A stretch of DNA of 64,000 bases from JASSUD01 sp031963405 (GTDB lineage: Bacteria; Pseudomonadota; Gammaproteobacteria; Burkholderiales; Burkholderiaceae). Position numbers and translations under genes: made by a program. Positions 10,160 through 19,448 of the stretch are shown here, piece after piece (within the stretch, counting starts at the first letter, position 1; each line of letters starts with the position of its first letter). Under the pieces are notes generated by a model. The model saw only the letters and a program-made list of their open reading frames with translations. It made no database searches and was not told where the DNA came from. The stretch lies in the NCBI GenBank assembly GCA_031963405.1, contig JASSUJ010000001.1:1736001-1800000 (forward strand), given 5' to 3'.

Positions 10160-10675
10160 CTAGCTTAAATGTGCAAGTTGATAAGAAGGCGGAGGTGTAT
10201 TAGGTGTGGACTGGATTTGTGGAGAATAGCGGGGCAGAGGCTCGATGTTGGAATCGGCGTTGGGCACGCTATGGCTATAAAAATGATGGTTTTCTACGAT
10301 ATTGTCGCTGTGAGAATCGTAAGAAGCTTGCCGGTCCCTTAAATAATTGAATATCCCTGCTGCCATTACCAAAGTAAAAAGATCTGCAACAGTGAGCGGC
10401 CCGATAGCCTTATCTGGTAATTGTATTACTCCCTTCATCTTTAAACATAAAAGAACGGTGAGTGTGAGAGGGACTAAGCAGGCTGAAGTAATGCCTGCAA
10501 ATACCGCTATTTTTTCTTTATTTTGACGCATTGTTGTGCGTACAGAATTAAGCATTTGATGGGGCCCGCCTACGCTTGGCGAGCGCTCAGCATGAGAAGA
10601 TGAAACTGTCTGCTCTGTTGCTGCTAGACGGAGAGTTGGATGAGATATAACAACAGACAGATTGACACTGCTCAT
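10160..10675 (-). CDS. Two-helix membrane protein with LPxY and PPxY motifs (171 aa), paralogue of the 9382 gene
   Basis: This is a paralogue of the gene at 9382-10038, convergent with it. Shared features in order: a basic stretch (TTMRQNKEKIA), a hydrophobic helix (VFAGITSACLVPLTLTVLLC), a loop with KGVIQLP matching EKIKLP, a second hydrophobic helix, and a Ser/Pro-rich tail. The tail contains EPLPRYSP (LPxY) and TPPPSYQL (PPxY), aligned with the paralogue even though the surrounding sequence has diverged. The PPxY is within 10 residues of the C-terminus. There is no cleavable signal peptide. Retention of both tyrosine motifs in a diverged pair suggests they are the functional part. Confidence 0.75.
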   Translation of the reverse strand: MSSVNLSVVISHPTLRLAATEQTVSSSHAERSPSVGGPHQMLNSVRTTMRQNKEKIAVFAGITSACLVPLTLTVLLCLKMKGVIQLPDKAIGPLTVADLFTLVMAAGIFNYLRDRQASYDSHSDNIVENHHFYSHSVPNADSNIEPLPRYSPQIQSTPNTPPPSYQLAHLS

Positions 10676-11363
10676 AGCGAATTTTCCCTTTTTATATATG
10701 TTTTAATTCTGTGCCCAGGCAGCTTAATCACAGTGCTTGATGCGTGAGAAATAGAAACTGATTAAAGTCCATTTGGACTGCTTTTTCACTATATGAGCTA
10801 ATAGAATTTTTTTTGTAATCGCAGAGAAAAAATGTGTGAGCCGGCGAAAGATTTCATTAGGGCTACGTTGAAAGGGGACACATTAAGAAAATACCGAAGC
10901 CAATAACAAACTGGTTTTACCTGGCATAGGTATTTAGGTATAGCGGGGATTTGAATTTAGCTACAAATGAACGCATCTACGTTCAGAGGTGAAGAAATTG
11001 AATAATTTATTTAACTCATTCCATTTAGCAAAAAATCTATCCGTTTATTTAAAAACAACGTGCTTACTTCTGGTTTAGTCTATCGGCCGCTTATGTGGCT
11101 TTAGACTGGTGTGAGGGCTGTGAGCGCCTAGATCTGATAAGAAATACGACGCTTGGTGCAGCACTCTGTTTTGTGCTGCTGCGCTGAACGCAGAGTTCAC
11201 CATAGCCCTCGCCAACATCGTGCATTGCCTTCGTAGAAAAATACCTTATCTACAAACCTCACTGGCTAGCTTGCAGCCAATTTATGGATAGATTTTAAAT
11301 GCTGAATGGCTGAGTGTTTTAAGGTTTAGCTAAATCTCAGTAATGGCTAAGGAAGACGCAATA
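10676..11363. other. Spacer without gene
   Basis: 688 bp with no convincing reading frame. I see one short hairpin, GCAGCAC inverted as GTGCTGC (11158-11179), without a T-run. Otherwise it is unremarkable AT-rich sequence between the PY-motif pair and the IS-interrupted gene. Confidence 0.5.
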
Positions 11364-12364
11364 CTAGTTTGTGCTTACCTCTTTCTTTGTTTCCCAGCCA
11401 ATAATTTTCAAAAAATAATGATAAGGATCTATTAAATAGCTTTGGTAAATATCTAATAAATAATGTTTTATTAATGCTACTGCAGACGGCTCGTTCGCTG
11501 TTTTTTGCATTTGATCTGTGTTCTCTTGCAGCGGTGCATTAAGTATTACCTCTCCTTTGGCTTTAGCTATTGCAACTGCTTCAGTCATTGCAGCTTTTCT
11601 TGTTCCATTAATTTCTTTTAAGAACGATTCGTTAGCCGGTATTCCTCTTATAAGCTCTATGTTATGCAATGCTTGTTTTAAGCTTTCTAATTTTCTCTCA
11701 TGTTCTTTTTTTTGCTTGGGGCTAGCTGTAATCCTAGGTGTATTTTGATAATGTTTAAGCTCTAATCGAAGGTAGCTATTTATTATTTTATCTTTATCAT
11801 AACTTTCATTAATTTCCAATATTTCCATTGATTTTTCTTTTATATCTAATGCTATATTTTTCCAGGCTAACTTTACTGCGAAAGATATTTTTTTTGGATA
11901 TTTTTCGATTGTTTTTTTTAAATTTATTACTTTCTTTAAACTCATATCATCGAAAGAAATATCAAATAAAGATCGAGGGTTCTGTCTAGCGGTTTCAAGA
12001 AGTACGTTGCCTAACCAATTAATATAATTTTGAATTGATTTTATGACTTTTTCATTTCTTTGATTTCTATTTTCTTCTTGTGTAAGCTTATTGTTCCAAT
12101 CTTCAAAAGTACCTATTAAAAACGGAATTGTGCCTTCCTCTATATTTATTTGTGCATAGATAGATGGGTTTATAGATGAAATTATATCTAAGGAAATATT
12201 TTCTAAGTTTGAAATATGTTCTTCAATAAATTGAATTGTATCTATATCAATGCCAGGTCGGTTTATATTTTTTGATGTGCAATAAGTAAATTTTGACTTG
12301 TAATTAAAAAATAAATTTTCTAAAATAGAAATTATCATTTTTACATAATTAATATTATCTTTAG
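11364..12364 (-). pseudogene. 3' part of an orphan gene interrupted by the ISNCY element
   Basis: This is the downstream part of a minus-strand gene whose 5' part lies at 13941-14601. The frame is open from the internal ATG at 12338 back through 12364, reading NLSKDNINYVK, into the insertion target. Removing the element and one 7 bp target copy joins the two parts in frame, giving about 553 aa from the ATG at 14601. The protein is AT-rich, Lys/Asn/Ile-rich and helical. Residues encoded near 11700-11820 (EILEINESYDKDKIINSYLRL, then LKHYQN) resemble helices I-II of a J domain, but the HPD tripeptide is absent. The fragment could be translated from the ATG at 12338 as a 324-residue protein, but the gene is broken. 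Confidence 0.8.
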
Positions 12365-12371
12365 ATAAGTT
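12365..12371. repeat. Left target-site duplication (ATAAGTT) of the IS
   Basis: ATAAGTT lies directly outside the left terminal inverted repeat and is repeated at 13941-13947 outside the right end. Confidence 0.8.
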
Positions 12372-13940
12372 GTAGCGGCTAAGTAGTAATGTCCGGTTTT
12401 AGCTAAATAGAAATGTCTTGTTTTTAACCCTATGCTGAGCAATTTATCCTGCTGAGCTGAGGGTTTTAATGGCTAAACCTGGATGTATTACGATGAGCAT
12501 GCGCGAACTTGACCGAGTCAAGGTCATAGAAGCTGTTATCGAACGTCGTTTGAAGCATTACCAAGCCGCAGAGCGCCTAGGGTTAAGCACTCGGCAAATT
12601 ACGCGAATTGTTGATCGCTATCTCCAATTTGGCGCGTCTGGAATGCCTTCTTGCCATCGCGGCAAGGCAAGTAATCATCAACTCTCAGCGAATGTAGTGT
12701 CTCGTGCAGTTGCGCTGATTCGTGAGCATTATTCAGACTTTGGCCCTACATTGGCATGCGAAAAGCTCTGTGAATGCCATGGCATCAAGCTGGCCAAGGA
12801 AACGGTGCGCAGCTTGATGATTGAAGCCAATCTATGGGTGCCTAGACGACAACGCCCTCCTAAGATTTACCAGCCTAGAAATCGACGAGCCTGCCTGGGC
12901 GAATTGATTCAAATTGATGGTAGCGACCACGCTTGGTTCGAAGATCGAGGCCCTGCTTGTACCTTGCTGGTATACGTGGACGATGCAACGAGCCGCATCA
13001 TGCATTTACACTTTACCCCTACTGAATCCACTTTCAGCTACTTTGAAGCAACACGCGCTTACTTAGAAAAATACGGTAAACCTGTTGCATTTTATAGTGA
13101 TAAAGCCACTATTTTCCGTAGTGCGCAACCTGCCACACGTAGCGATAAAGGGATGACCCATTTCGGTCGTGCCATGTATGAGCTTAATATTGAAAATATT
13201 TGTGCGAATTCAAGTCAGGCAAAGGGGCGCGTTGAGAGAGCTAATCTGACGTTGCAAGATCGGTTAGTGAAAGAACTTCGATTACGTGGCATTAGCAATA
13301 AAGAAGCAGCCAATGCTTTTATCCCGCGCTTTATTGCTGATTTTAATGCGCGTTTTGCAAAGCCCCCTAAAAGCAACTTCAATGCGCACCGTCCACTGCG
13401 TGAAGATGAGGCTCTCGATACGATTTTTACATGGCGCGAGCCCCGCCGTGTAACGCATTCACTGACCGTGCAATATGATCGCGTGATTTATCTGCTTAAC
13501 GATACCGCTGAAACACGCAAGTTGATGAATCAATACATTGAAGTCTACGAATATCCTGATGGCCGCATTGAACTATGTGCTAACGGCATAGCCCTTGATT
13601 ATCAACGCTATGACAGATTGTCTGAAATAAATCATGGTGCAGTGGTAGAACATAAACGATTAAGCCATATTCTCCAAACAGCACAACTTCTACAAGCGCA
13701 ACGTGATAATCGCCGTGCATCGGATTCTCCATCGAGATCTAATCAAGGCATTGTCCCGAATCAGAAAAAGCGCCAGGCAGGAACAAAAAAGCAGCATGAA
13801 TTTACAACAGAGGATTTAACAACGGCTGTTATGCAAGTAGCAGCTCATCGCAACAACAAAGAGACACCACATCCAATTAAATAATAGGAATCAGACATTT
13901 CTATTTAGCCAGAAACCAGACATTTGTAATTAGCCTTGAC
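12372..13940 (+). mobile_element. ISNCY-type insertion sequence, 1569 bp
   Basis: The ends form imperfect terminal inverted repeats of about 45 bp. The left end from 12372 and the complement of the right end share GGCTAA, AATGTC, GGTTT and AGCTAAATAGAAATGTCT or GGCTAAATAGAAATGTCT. A 7 bp direct repeat ATAAGTT flanks the element. One intact transposase gene fills it. The element sits in frame-conserving position inside a minus-strand orphan gene. Intact ends, target duplication and open transposase suggest a fairly recent insertion. Confidence 0.88.
12469..13884 (+). CDS. ISNCY family transposase (471 aa)
   Basis: This DDE transposase would cut and move the element. The N-terminal 110 residues form a helix-turn-helix region (HYQAAERLGLSTRQITRIVDR). 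The catalytic core carries Asp in LIQIDGSDHAW, Asp in LLVYVDDATSR and Glu in QAKGRVERANLTL. The segment TPTESTFSYFEATRAYLEKY is typical of ISNCY/IS1202-like transposases. The start at 12469 has GAGGG upstream; an internal ATG at codon 9 is an alternative. The frame is complete, so the element may still be active. Confidence 0.93.
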   Translation: MAKPGCITMSMRELDRVKVIEAVIERRLKHYQAAERLGLSTRQITRIVDRYLQFGASGMPSCHRGKASNHQLSANVVSRAVALIREHYSDFGPTLACEKLCECHGIKLAKETVRSLMIEANLWVPRRQRPPKIYQPRNRRACLGELIQIDGSDHAWFEDRGPACTLLVYVDDATSRIMHLHFTPTESTFSYFEATRAYLEKYGKPVAFYSDKATIFRSAQPATRSDKGMTHFGRAMYELNIENICANSSQAKGRVERANLTLQDRLVKELRLRGISNKEAANAFIPRFIADFNARFAKPPKSNFNAHRPLREDEALDTIFTWREPRRVTHSLTVQYDRVIYLLNDTAETRKLMNQYIEVYEYPDGRIELCANGIALDYQRYDRLSEINHGAVVEHKRLSHILQTAQLLQAQRDNRRASDSPSRSNQGIVPNQKKRQAGTKKQHEFTTEDLTTAVMQVAAHRNNKETPHPIK

Positions 13941-14601
13941 ATAAGTTTATTATATCTTCTTGCCCTATCTTATAATTTTCCTCATTAAAAATACTCTTTA
14001 AGGTAGAAGAGAACTCGTTCCAGTTTTCAATAGATTGTGATGCTTCACGCATGCAGCTTGGATCTGTGTTTAAAAAAAATTTTATTGAACGATCAATTTT
14101 TTCTTTAATGTATTCAATTTTTTTATAATTTTTTGATTCTTTCCTCATCTCCTCATTTATTTTTTCGAGTTGATAATTAATCTCTGTAAAAAATCTTTTT
14201 TCTATTGAGTCCCAATCGTCTTTTTTCTTCGTGGAAATGACAGGCAATCCTTCGTCTGAATTTATAAAAGTTTTTCTGGCCTTAGTTAGCAGTGCGTCGA
14301 GTTCTTCTGGCAACATTTTCCTTACAGTTTGCCTAACGGTTCTGCGTAACCTAGGCGGTCTGTTCTGGTTTTCAGAGATAGGAAGACAAGGCTGTTGAGA
14401 AGTGGCCGTAGTTGGAGTATTTGAAGAGGATAAGGTATGGCATTCGGGCAAAGAACTTAATAGTTCATGCTCAGATGGTGACTTTCTTGCCTGATTTTTC
14501 TGTTGTACTGTCGGATCCACATGGTCAGCTTGATTGTCAGTAAAGGGGGGGAATGAGGAATACCGAAGTGGGGAGGAATTTTTGGGAATGTAAGCGGACA
14601 T
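13941..14601 (-). pseudogene. 5' part of the orphan gene interrupted by the ISNCY element
   Basis: The N-terminal part of the split gene. I prefer the ATG at 14601 (MSAYIPKNSSPLRYSS), which has GAGAG five bases upstream, over an ATG at 14706 that lacks a good site. The N-terminus is Ser/Pro/Thr-rich without a signal peptide, then a basic segment (RLRRTVRQTVRKMLPEEL) and a helical Lys/Glu-rich region. Translation runs DIINLCQG into the insertion sequence and stops in its terminal repeat. Without the element the frame continues as DIINLSKDNIN into the fragment ending at 11364. Function is unknown. Confidence 0.78.
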
Positions 14602-15007
14602 ATTTTCTCTCAACGCTATGGATAAAGGTGGGGAATTTTCTTGTTTATAGCAATAGGTATTTTTTGTGTTCTCAAACACGAAGTGGGCGACTGGGTAACG
14701 AAGCAATTAAGATAAATCTTATGCGACTGAAGGGGTCGAATTTTAGCTGAAGTGATGTGGCCTTTGCCTAAATTAACGCGTGTTTTTGAGCTGCTTTTTG
14801 CTGAAATAAGGGAGGCTGCGGCGATAGGCGCCCATGAATAGGCGCAATCAGGTGATTTGAGTAATTTTGTATAAAAATTTTTCAGAGGAAAAATTGATTT
14901 TTTATGAAGCGTGAAACGAATTTCTAGGAAGGGAGGAGGGCGGCAAGCGCACAACGCGACTGGTATAGCTGCTTAGTCCTGCGCTGTGCTTATTTGAAAC
15001 TGATTTG

Positions 15008-15050
15008 GGAAGGTCTGCCTAACTCGGAGGTGGCGTTAGGCAGACCTTCC
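15008..15050. terminator. Perfect 16 bp hairpin downstream of the glycosyltransferase gene
   Basis: GGAAGGTCTGCCTAAC (15008-15023) is perfectly inverted at 15035-15050. It lies just beyond the stop of the minus-strand glycosyltransferase gene. The sequence is the same arm word used by the core-and-arm palindromes (46328, 16281), so it may be a core-less copy reused as a terminator. Confidence 0.6.
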
Positions 15051-15064
15051 TTAGCAATACAAGG

Positions 15065-16132
15065 CTAGCCTGCGACTTGCCTTAGATGTGGATGCTTTCG
15101 TGCGTGAATTATCTCGCTGTATAGGTTGAGATAATTATTTGCCATGACTTTAGCCGTAAAGCGCTGCTCAAATTGGGCACGGATTTTAGTGCGTGACAAT
15201 TCATTAAGCCGTGAAACTGCATCGAGGGCACCTATTTCGTCTTCAACAATAAAGCCGGTCACGCCATGCTCGATAACTTCTGGCACTGAGCCGCGCTTGA
15301 AGGCGATGACTGGGGTGCCGCATGCCATTGCTTCGATCATGACTAAACCAAAAGGTTCTGGCCAGTTAATCGGGAACAGTAAAGCTTTTGCACCGGATAA
15401 GAAGGCCGGCTTTTGCGCCTCATTAATTTCGCCAATAAATTCGACATGGGCCTGTGACAGCAAAGGCTCAATGACTGTATCAAAGTAGACTTTATCGGCT
15501 TTATCCACCTTCGCCGCGACCTTGAGTGGCAGTCCGCATTGGGCAGCGATTTTGATGGCAGTCTCAATGCCTTTTTCTGGGCAAATGCGACCGAGGAAGG
15601 CAAGATATTCTGGTTTGATGTGAGTCTGTGGCGTGAGTAAATTTTCTGGCAGGCCGTGATAAATAGTTTGAGTCCAATTTGCCTGTGGCAACGGCAAACG
15701 CTGCGAGTCGGAAATGGAGACGACAGGGATATTGGAGAAAGTATTAAAAACAGGTTGCAGCTCGGGTAAGTCAAGACGACCATGCAAAGTGTTGACAAAT
15801 GGTCCGCCAAAGCGTGAAAACAATGAGAACGGGTAGTAATCAATGTGAAAATGTCCGATATCGAATTCAGATTCTTCGAAGGCTCTGCACACTTGTTCCA
15901 TCTGTAACATGAGGACAGCATTGGGGTCACGCACAGTCGGATCAAGACGCAAGGCCTGTGGCCATATAGGCCGAAGTTGTGCTTTCGTTTGTGAGTCACC
16001 ACTGGCAAAGAGCGTAACATCATGCCCTAGCTCGACTAGCGCTTCGGTTAAATAGGAAACCACTCGCTCGGTTCCCCCATAAAGTTTAGGCGGGACCGCC
16101 TCATGCGGGGGAGCAATTTGTGCGATGCGCAT
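15065..16132 (-). CDS. Glycosyltransferase family 4 (355 aa)
   Basis: A GT-B fold retaining glycosyltransferase of family 4, probably adding a sugar from a nucleotide donor; acceptor and product are not predictable here. The N-terminal Rossmann domain starts MRIAQIAPPHEAVPPKLYGG with the glycine-rich YGGTERVV. The donor-binding domain has FLGRICPEKGIETAI and the E-x7-E motif EPFGLVMIEAMACGTPVIAF. The ATG at 16132 is preferred to an upstream start at 16231 because GGAGAT precedes it and the family begins there. It stands alone with hairpins on both sides, so it is probably a single-gene transcript. Confidence 0.88.
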   Translation of the reverse strand: MRIAQIAPPHEAVPPKLYGGTERVVSYLTEALVELGHDVTLFASGDSQTKAQLRPIWPQALRLDPTVRDPNAVLMLQMEQVCRAFEESEFDIGHFHIDYYPFSLFSRFGGPFVNTLHGRLDLPELQPVFNTFSNIPVVSISDSQRLPLPQANWTQTIYHGLPENLLTPQTHIKPEYLAFLGRICPEKGIETAIKIAAQCGLPLKVAAKVDKADKVYFDTVIEPLLSQAHVEFIGEINEAQKPAFLSGAKALLFPINWPEPFGLVMIEAMACGTPVIAFKRGSVPEVIEHGVTGFIVEDEIGALDAVSRLNELSRTKIRAQFEQRFTAKVMANNYLNLYSEIIHARKHPHLRQVAG

Positions 16133-16170
16133 AGTGGCAATCTCCTTAGTATTTTTGGTTAGTATGCTTA

Positions 16171-16211
16171 GAACCTGTTCACGATCTTTTAGAAAGATCG
16201 TGAACAGGTTC
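16171..16211. repeat. Perfect 19 bp hairpin of the GAACCTG family
   Basis: GAACCTGTTCACGATCTTT at 16171-16189 is perfectly inverted at 16193-16211 with a 3-base loop. It has the outer arms of the longer GAACCTG repeats (25626, 58761) without their centre. It lies 39 bp upstream of the glycosyltransferase start, in its likely leader or promoter region. Confidence 0.85.
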
Positions 16212-16280
16212 GTGGGCAGCAAGAGACTCAATGAGATGTCTTGCTGCCGATATTTAGAGCCAGAATCTGTTCATAGAGAA

Positions 16281-16370
16281 AGTCTGCCTAAGTCGGATAG
16301 CGGCTTTATGCTTCACAGCCAGTACGCCGTCCTTCTGTGTCGACATTTCTTGCTTCGACTAAGGCAGATT
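16281..16370. repeat. Core-and-arm palindrome, diverged
   Basis: AGTCTGCCTAAGTCG (16281-16295) is inverted as CGACTAAGGCAGATT (16356-16370). The centre contains CCAGTACGCCGTCC and CGACATTTCTTGC, a diverged form of the family core. Confidence 0.75.
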
Positions 16371-16573
16371 TTCCTGATGGATAAAAATGTGCGCAGAAAA
16401 TCTCTGCATTCAAACGCAAATCTCTATAAGTATCAATTACTAAACTGTATTTATGAGTTTGGATAGTTATTTTTCAGAGTCTTACATTTCTTACAAATAG
16501 ACAAAGGGCAACTGTGTCATGCCGCACGATGCTTCGTAATAGTTGTAATCTTGATATCTTATTCGTACTAGGT

Positions 16574-16663
16574 AGGCGTTGAATAACTCGAAGATAGTGT
16601 CTGTCCTCTTGCTAGTTATCCCGGCAACAAAGGCGTTCTTCGCCCATGGGCTATTCAGCGCCT
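16574..16663. repeat. Core-and-arm palindrome, diverged
   Basis: AGGCGTTGAATAAC and GGCTATTCAGCGCCT form the arms. The centre retains GCAACAAAGGCGTTCTT. It lies upstream of the DUF2863 gene. Confidence 0.65.
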
Positions 16664-16791
16664 CCGATACTTTGCAGAGCTGCTTCTATAGTGAGACAGC
16701 TATTAAACTGAATGGCGGTGTTGTAAAAAAGAGTGATCTTCTACAACAAAGCTAAAATATGCACTCTCTTTACCTTGGAAAATATTTTTTT

Positions 16792-17994
16792 ATGCGCTCG
16801 CGAAATGCTAAACGTCTGCCTGCTGATGCTGAAAAATTGATCGGCCTATCGCTCACGCTCTTTGCTTCAGGGAGCCGAGCTGAAGACAATTTTTGGGAGG
16901 CCCGTATTGGCTTGCTATTAGCGAAAGTTTTGCGTAATGGCAATCAAGCGACGCTTGAGGCCGCCCTTGACCATCTTCAGCAAAGCAATGTGGATGCGTA
17001 TAGCGCGCTTGCCGAGTTAGCTGAAATGCACAGCGAGTTACTAACTTTGCAGCATGAAGATAAGGCCTGGGAGGTGTTATTGGTCGCCGCGCCTATCTTG
17101 GCTTGGACGCGCTATGCCATTCCTTCGGGTGAATTAAAAGCTGAAGCCACGCAGGCCTTGCGGACTCATTTGCAAGCTAGCGTGCTAGCCAGTGACGCAC
17201 GCGTGAGCGTTGCGCCTTATTTGTATAGTATCGACCAGCTACCGCGTCATCACGTTGAGACTTATCGCTTTAACCAACAACTTGCACAAGCGGCGCTCAC
17301 CGCTAGCCCATTGCGTCTGAATGCCAATAGTTTGCCGGAAACCTCGCCTATTCTCGCTGACCCACGCTTTTTGCTGGCGGCGGTTGCGGTACCAGCAGGT
17401 GGTGCGCTATTCCGTTGGCAAGAAGAGGGGAGCAAGGCCTATCTTGACCGTACATTGTGTTTAAAACAATGGAGCGATCAAGCCAGTGTGGAGCTTGCGC
17501 GCATTTTGCCTGGCTGCGAGCTGGAATGCTTGCTGCCGGATGCTTACTACTCAGCATGTCGTGATGCGGATGAATCTATCCGACCGCATATGCTGAATGT
17601 TGCAGTGCGTTATTTGGAAGATTCGCTGGAGATAAATGCGAGTGATTTGCGTGCCGTGATTGGCGGCTTTGGTCAACGGCGCATTAGTGAGTATCGGATA
17701 GGGTTTACGCAGCGTGGTGATAATGATGTGCTACATGGCTTAGTGTGGCCGCTTTACGAGCGAGAAAATGAAAGTAGTCTAGATGATGATGAAGTAGAGC
17801 CAGATAATCCGCTTGATCATATTGTTTCGCTCTTGAAGGAAAGAGGTGTCACCGATATTCGCCGTCATGCAGATCGCTTTGAACCTGAATATTGTGAAGA
17901 CTGTAACGCACCACTTTATGCGGACCCGCTGGGTGAAATTGTTCACGCAGAAATGCCGGAAGAAGCAGAAACTCCTCCGCCTTGTTTTCACTAA
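16792..17994 (+). CDS. DUF2863 family protein (400 aa)
   Basis: A Burkholderiales-type conserved protein of unknown function. The segments MRSRNAKRLPADAEKLI, APILAWTRYAIPSG and SIDQLPRH match what I recall of DUF2863. It ends with a small Cys-containing tail (YCEDCNAPLYADP, a CxxC) that could bind a metal. No signal peptide or membrane helix is evident. The start at 16792 gives the family N-terminus; an upstream ATG at 16759 would add 11 residues. It stands alone between repeats. Confidence 0.82.
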   Translation: MRSRNAKRLPADAEKLIGLSLTLFASGSRAEDNFWEARIGLLLAKVLRNGNQATLEAALDHLQQSNVDAYSALAELAEMHSELLTLQHEDKAWEVLLVAAPILAWTRYAIPSGELKAEATQALRTHLQASVLASDARVSVAPYLYSIDQLPRHHVETYRFNQQLAQAALTASPLRLNANSLPETSPILADPRFLLAAVAVPAGGALFRWQEEGSKAYLDRTLCLKQWSDQASVELARILPGCELECLLPDAYYSACRDADESIRPHMLNVAVRYLEDSLEINASDLRAVIGGFGQRRISEYRIGFTQRGDNDVLHGLVWPLYERENESSLDDDEVEPDNPLDHIVSLLKERGVTDIRRHADRFEPEYCEDCNAPLYADPLGEIVHAEMPEEAETPPPCFH

Positions 17995-18029
17995 AAGTTT
18001 TTGCCACCTAAAAATTTGTATTCTTAGCT

Positions 18030-18090
18030 CGTAGATTGGGGTGAAGTGTTTAATCAAACGCGGAACCCCAACACAATTACCTCAAAGCTT
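18030..18090. repeat. GGGGTG-type intergenic repeat
   Basis: CGTAGATTGGGGTGAAG and GGAACCCCAACAC followed by CCTCAAAGC. The same words occur at 8756-8847 and 57202-57297. Confidence 0.65.
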
Positions 18091-18498
18091 TATTCGAACT
18101 ACTCCAATCCACCCACCCTCACGGTTTATTCAGTGTTTTCTTAGGCCATTTTAGCTGCCATCTTCAACATCGATTCTCTCTTTTTTTTCCTTTTCTTTGC
18201 CCTTCGCCCTATAGCTTTTGGACAGAGCGCCAACGCTTAGTAAATTTGTCATGATGTCCTAAGGGTTTGCGCACGCTTGTATCAGAGCCTATTCCATCAA
18301 ATGTGAAATAAATGCTTGGACGCTATGTTGTTTTTGTTAGCGGTGGGGCGGTATTTGGAAATTTTTGCTTAGGTGAGGTTTTGGTATCTATAACTATTTT
18401 TTTTCTGTTTACCGTTTGCCTATTATCTATTGCATGGGCTCTAACCAGCGCGCTAACCCCCTTATCTACCATCAGGCAGTGCATCAGGGGAGATTCAA

Positions 18499-19374
18499 GT
18501 GAAATTTTTTGTACTCGACGATCAGCCCGAACGGTGCGAAGGCCTCAAAACTTTACTGAGGCAAATAGATCGACATGCGAAATTTACAGAAGCGCAAAAT
18601 TGGCAGCAAGTGACACACATTTTAAAATTTGGTTTGCCTGATCTACTCGTTATTGATTGGCAATTAAGCTGGATGGAAGTAGCAAGTCTTGTGAATTTGC
18701 TGCGTGAATATCCTACCTTGCAGATTGCTATTTTGACTGACGAGACGGCTGCTGCCACTATCGATTCACTTTTGTATGCTGGGGTGCTGGGCATTATCCC
18801 GCGCCACCTCGACCCTCGTTTGATTTTACGAGCGTTTGAATTGGTATTACTGGGTGGGCATTATGTGCCAGTGTGTGCACTAAGTTTGGCTTTGCCAAAT
18901 GATGGGCGACCTGCCAAAATTCGCCCAAGCTCCGCCGACAAGAAACCTAAGTGCCGCTCTAGTAGTGGTATGGAGCGCCTCTCGCCGCGCCAACATCAAA
19001 TTATGCGTTTAGTCCATATGGGCAACACCAACAAGATGATTGCACGAGCACTCGGCATTAGCGAAGGGACAGTCAAAATCCACTTAGCGAGCGTGTTTAG
19101 ATTGTTGGGTGCGACCAACCGTGCTTCTGCTGTTGCGCTTTACAATAACTGGCAATTTGAAAAGCTTCAGATCTGGCGCAGTAAAGCGGACGCGATGGAA
19201 CCAAAGCCTGTGCCTGGCATGCGCTCTCCCGTACCGCTTAGATCTCACAAAAATTCTTCCTTGCAGCGGGCGCCGGCTGCCCCCACTTTGATGATGGCTG
19301 CACAAATAACCTCAACCTATCGTGTGCTAGATAATTTGCCGCCGCTTACGGAATCGTCTGTCGATGGAGCATAA
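18499..19374 (+). CDS. LuxR/NarL-type response regulator with atypical receiver (291 aa)
   Basis: A DNA-binding response regulator. The receiver domain occupies about residues 1-125: the acidic pair is LDD, the phospho-acceptor Asp is in LLVIDWQ, and the switch Thr is in AILTDE. The conserved Lys near the end of the receiver is replaced: the sequence reads GIIPRHLD where GYLLK-like is usual. A LuxR-type helix-turn-helix follows (SPRQHQIMRLVHMGNTNKMIARALGISEGTVKIHLASVF, about residues 158-200). About 70 further residues, Ser/Pro/Arg-rich, extend past the normal family end. GTG start with AGGGGAGA upstream. No histidine kinase is adjacent. It precedes the OmpW cluster, so it could regulate it, but that is only positional. 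Confidence 0.87.
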   Translation: MKFFVLDDQPERCEGLKTLLRQIDRHAKFTEAQNWQQVTHILKFGLPDLLVIDWQLSWMEVASLVNLLREYPTLQIAILTDETAAATIDSLLYAGVLGIIPRHLDPRLILRAFELVLLGGHYVPVCALSLALPNDGRPAKIRPSSADKKPKCRSSSGMERLSPRQHQIMRLVHMGNTNKMIARALGISEGTVKIHLASVFRLLGATNRASAVALYNNWQFEKLQIWRSKADAMEPKPVPGMRSPVPLRSHKNSSLQRAPAAPTLMMAAQITSTYRVLDNLPPLTESSVDGA

Positions 19375-19401
19375 CCGCCCCTTCCATCTGGCGGTGATTA
19401 C

Positions 19402-19448
19402 TTAGAACCTGTTTACGACCTTTTTAAAAGATCGTAAACAGGTTCTAA
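19402..19448. terminator. GAACCTG-family hairpin after the response regulator
   Basis: TTAGAACCTGTTTACGA and TCGTAAACAGGTTCTAA form a long stem with a central CTTTTTAAAAG. It lies 28 bp after the response-regulator stop and would serve as a transcription stop, although it is a repeat-family member. Confidence 0.65.

Noticed and set aside
18312..18641. Open frame with a hydrophobic N-terminus
   Set aside because: Its 3' half overlaps the well-supported response regulator in another frame and it has no ribosome-binding site.
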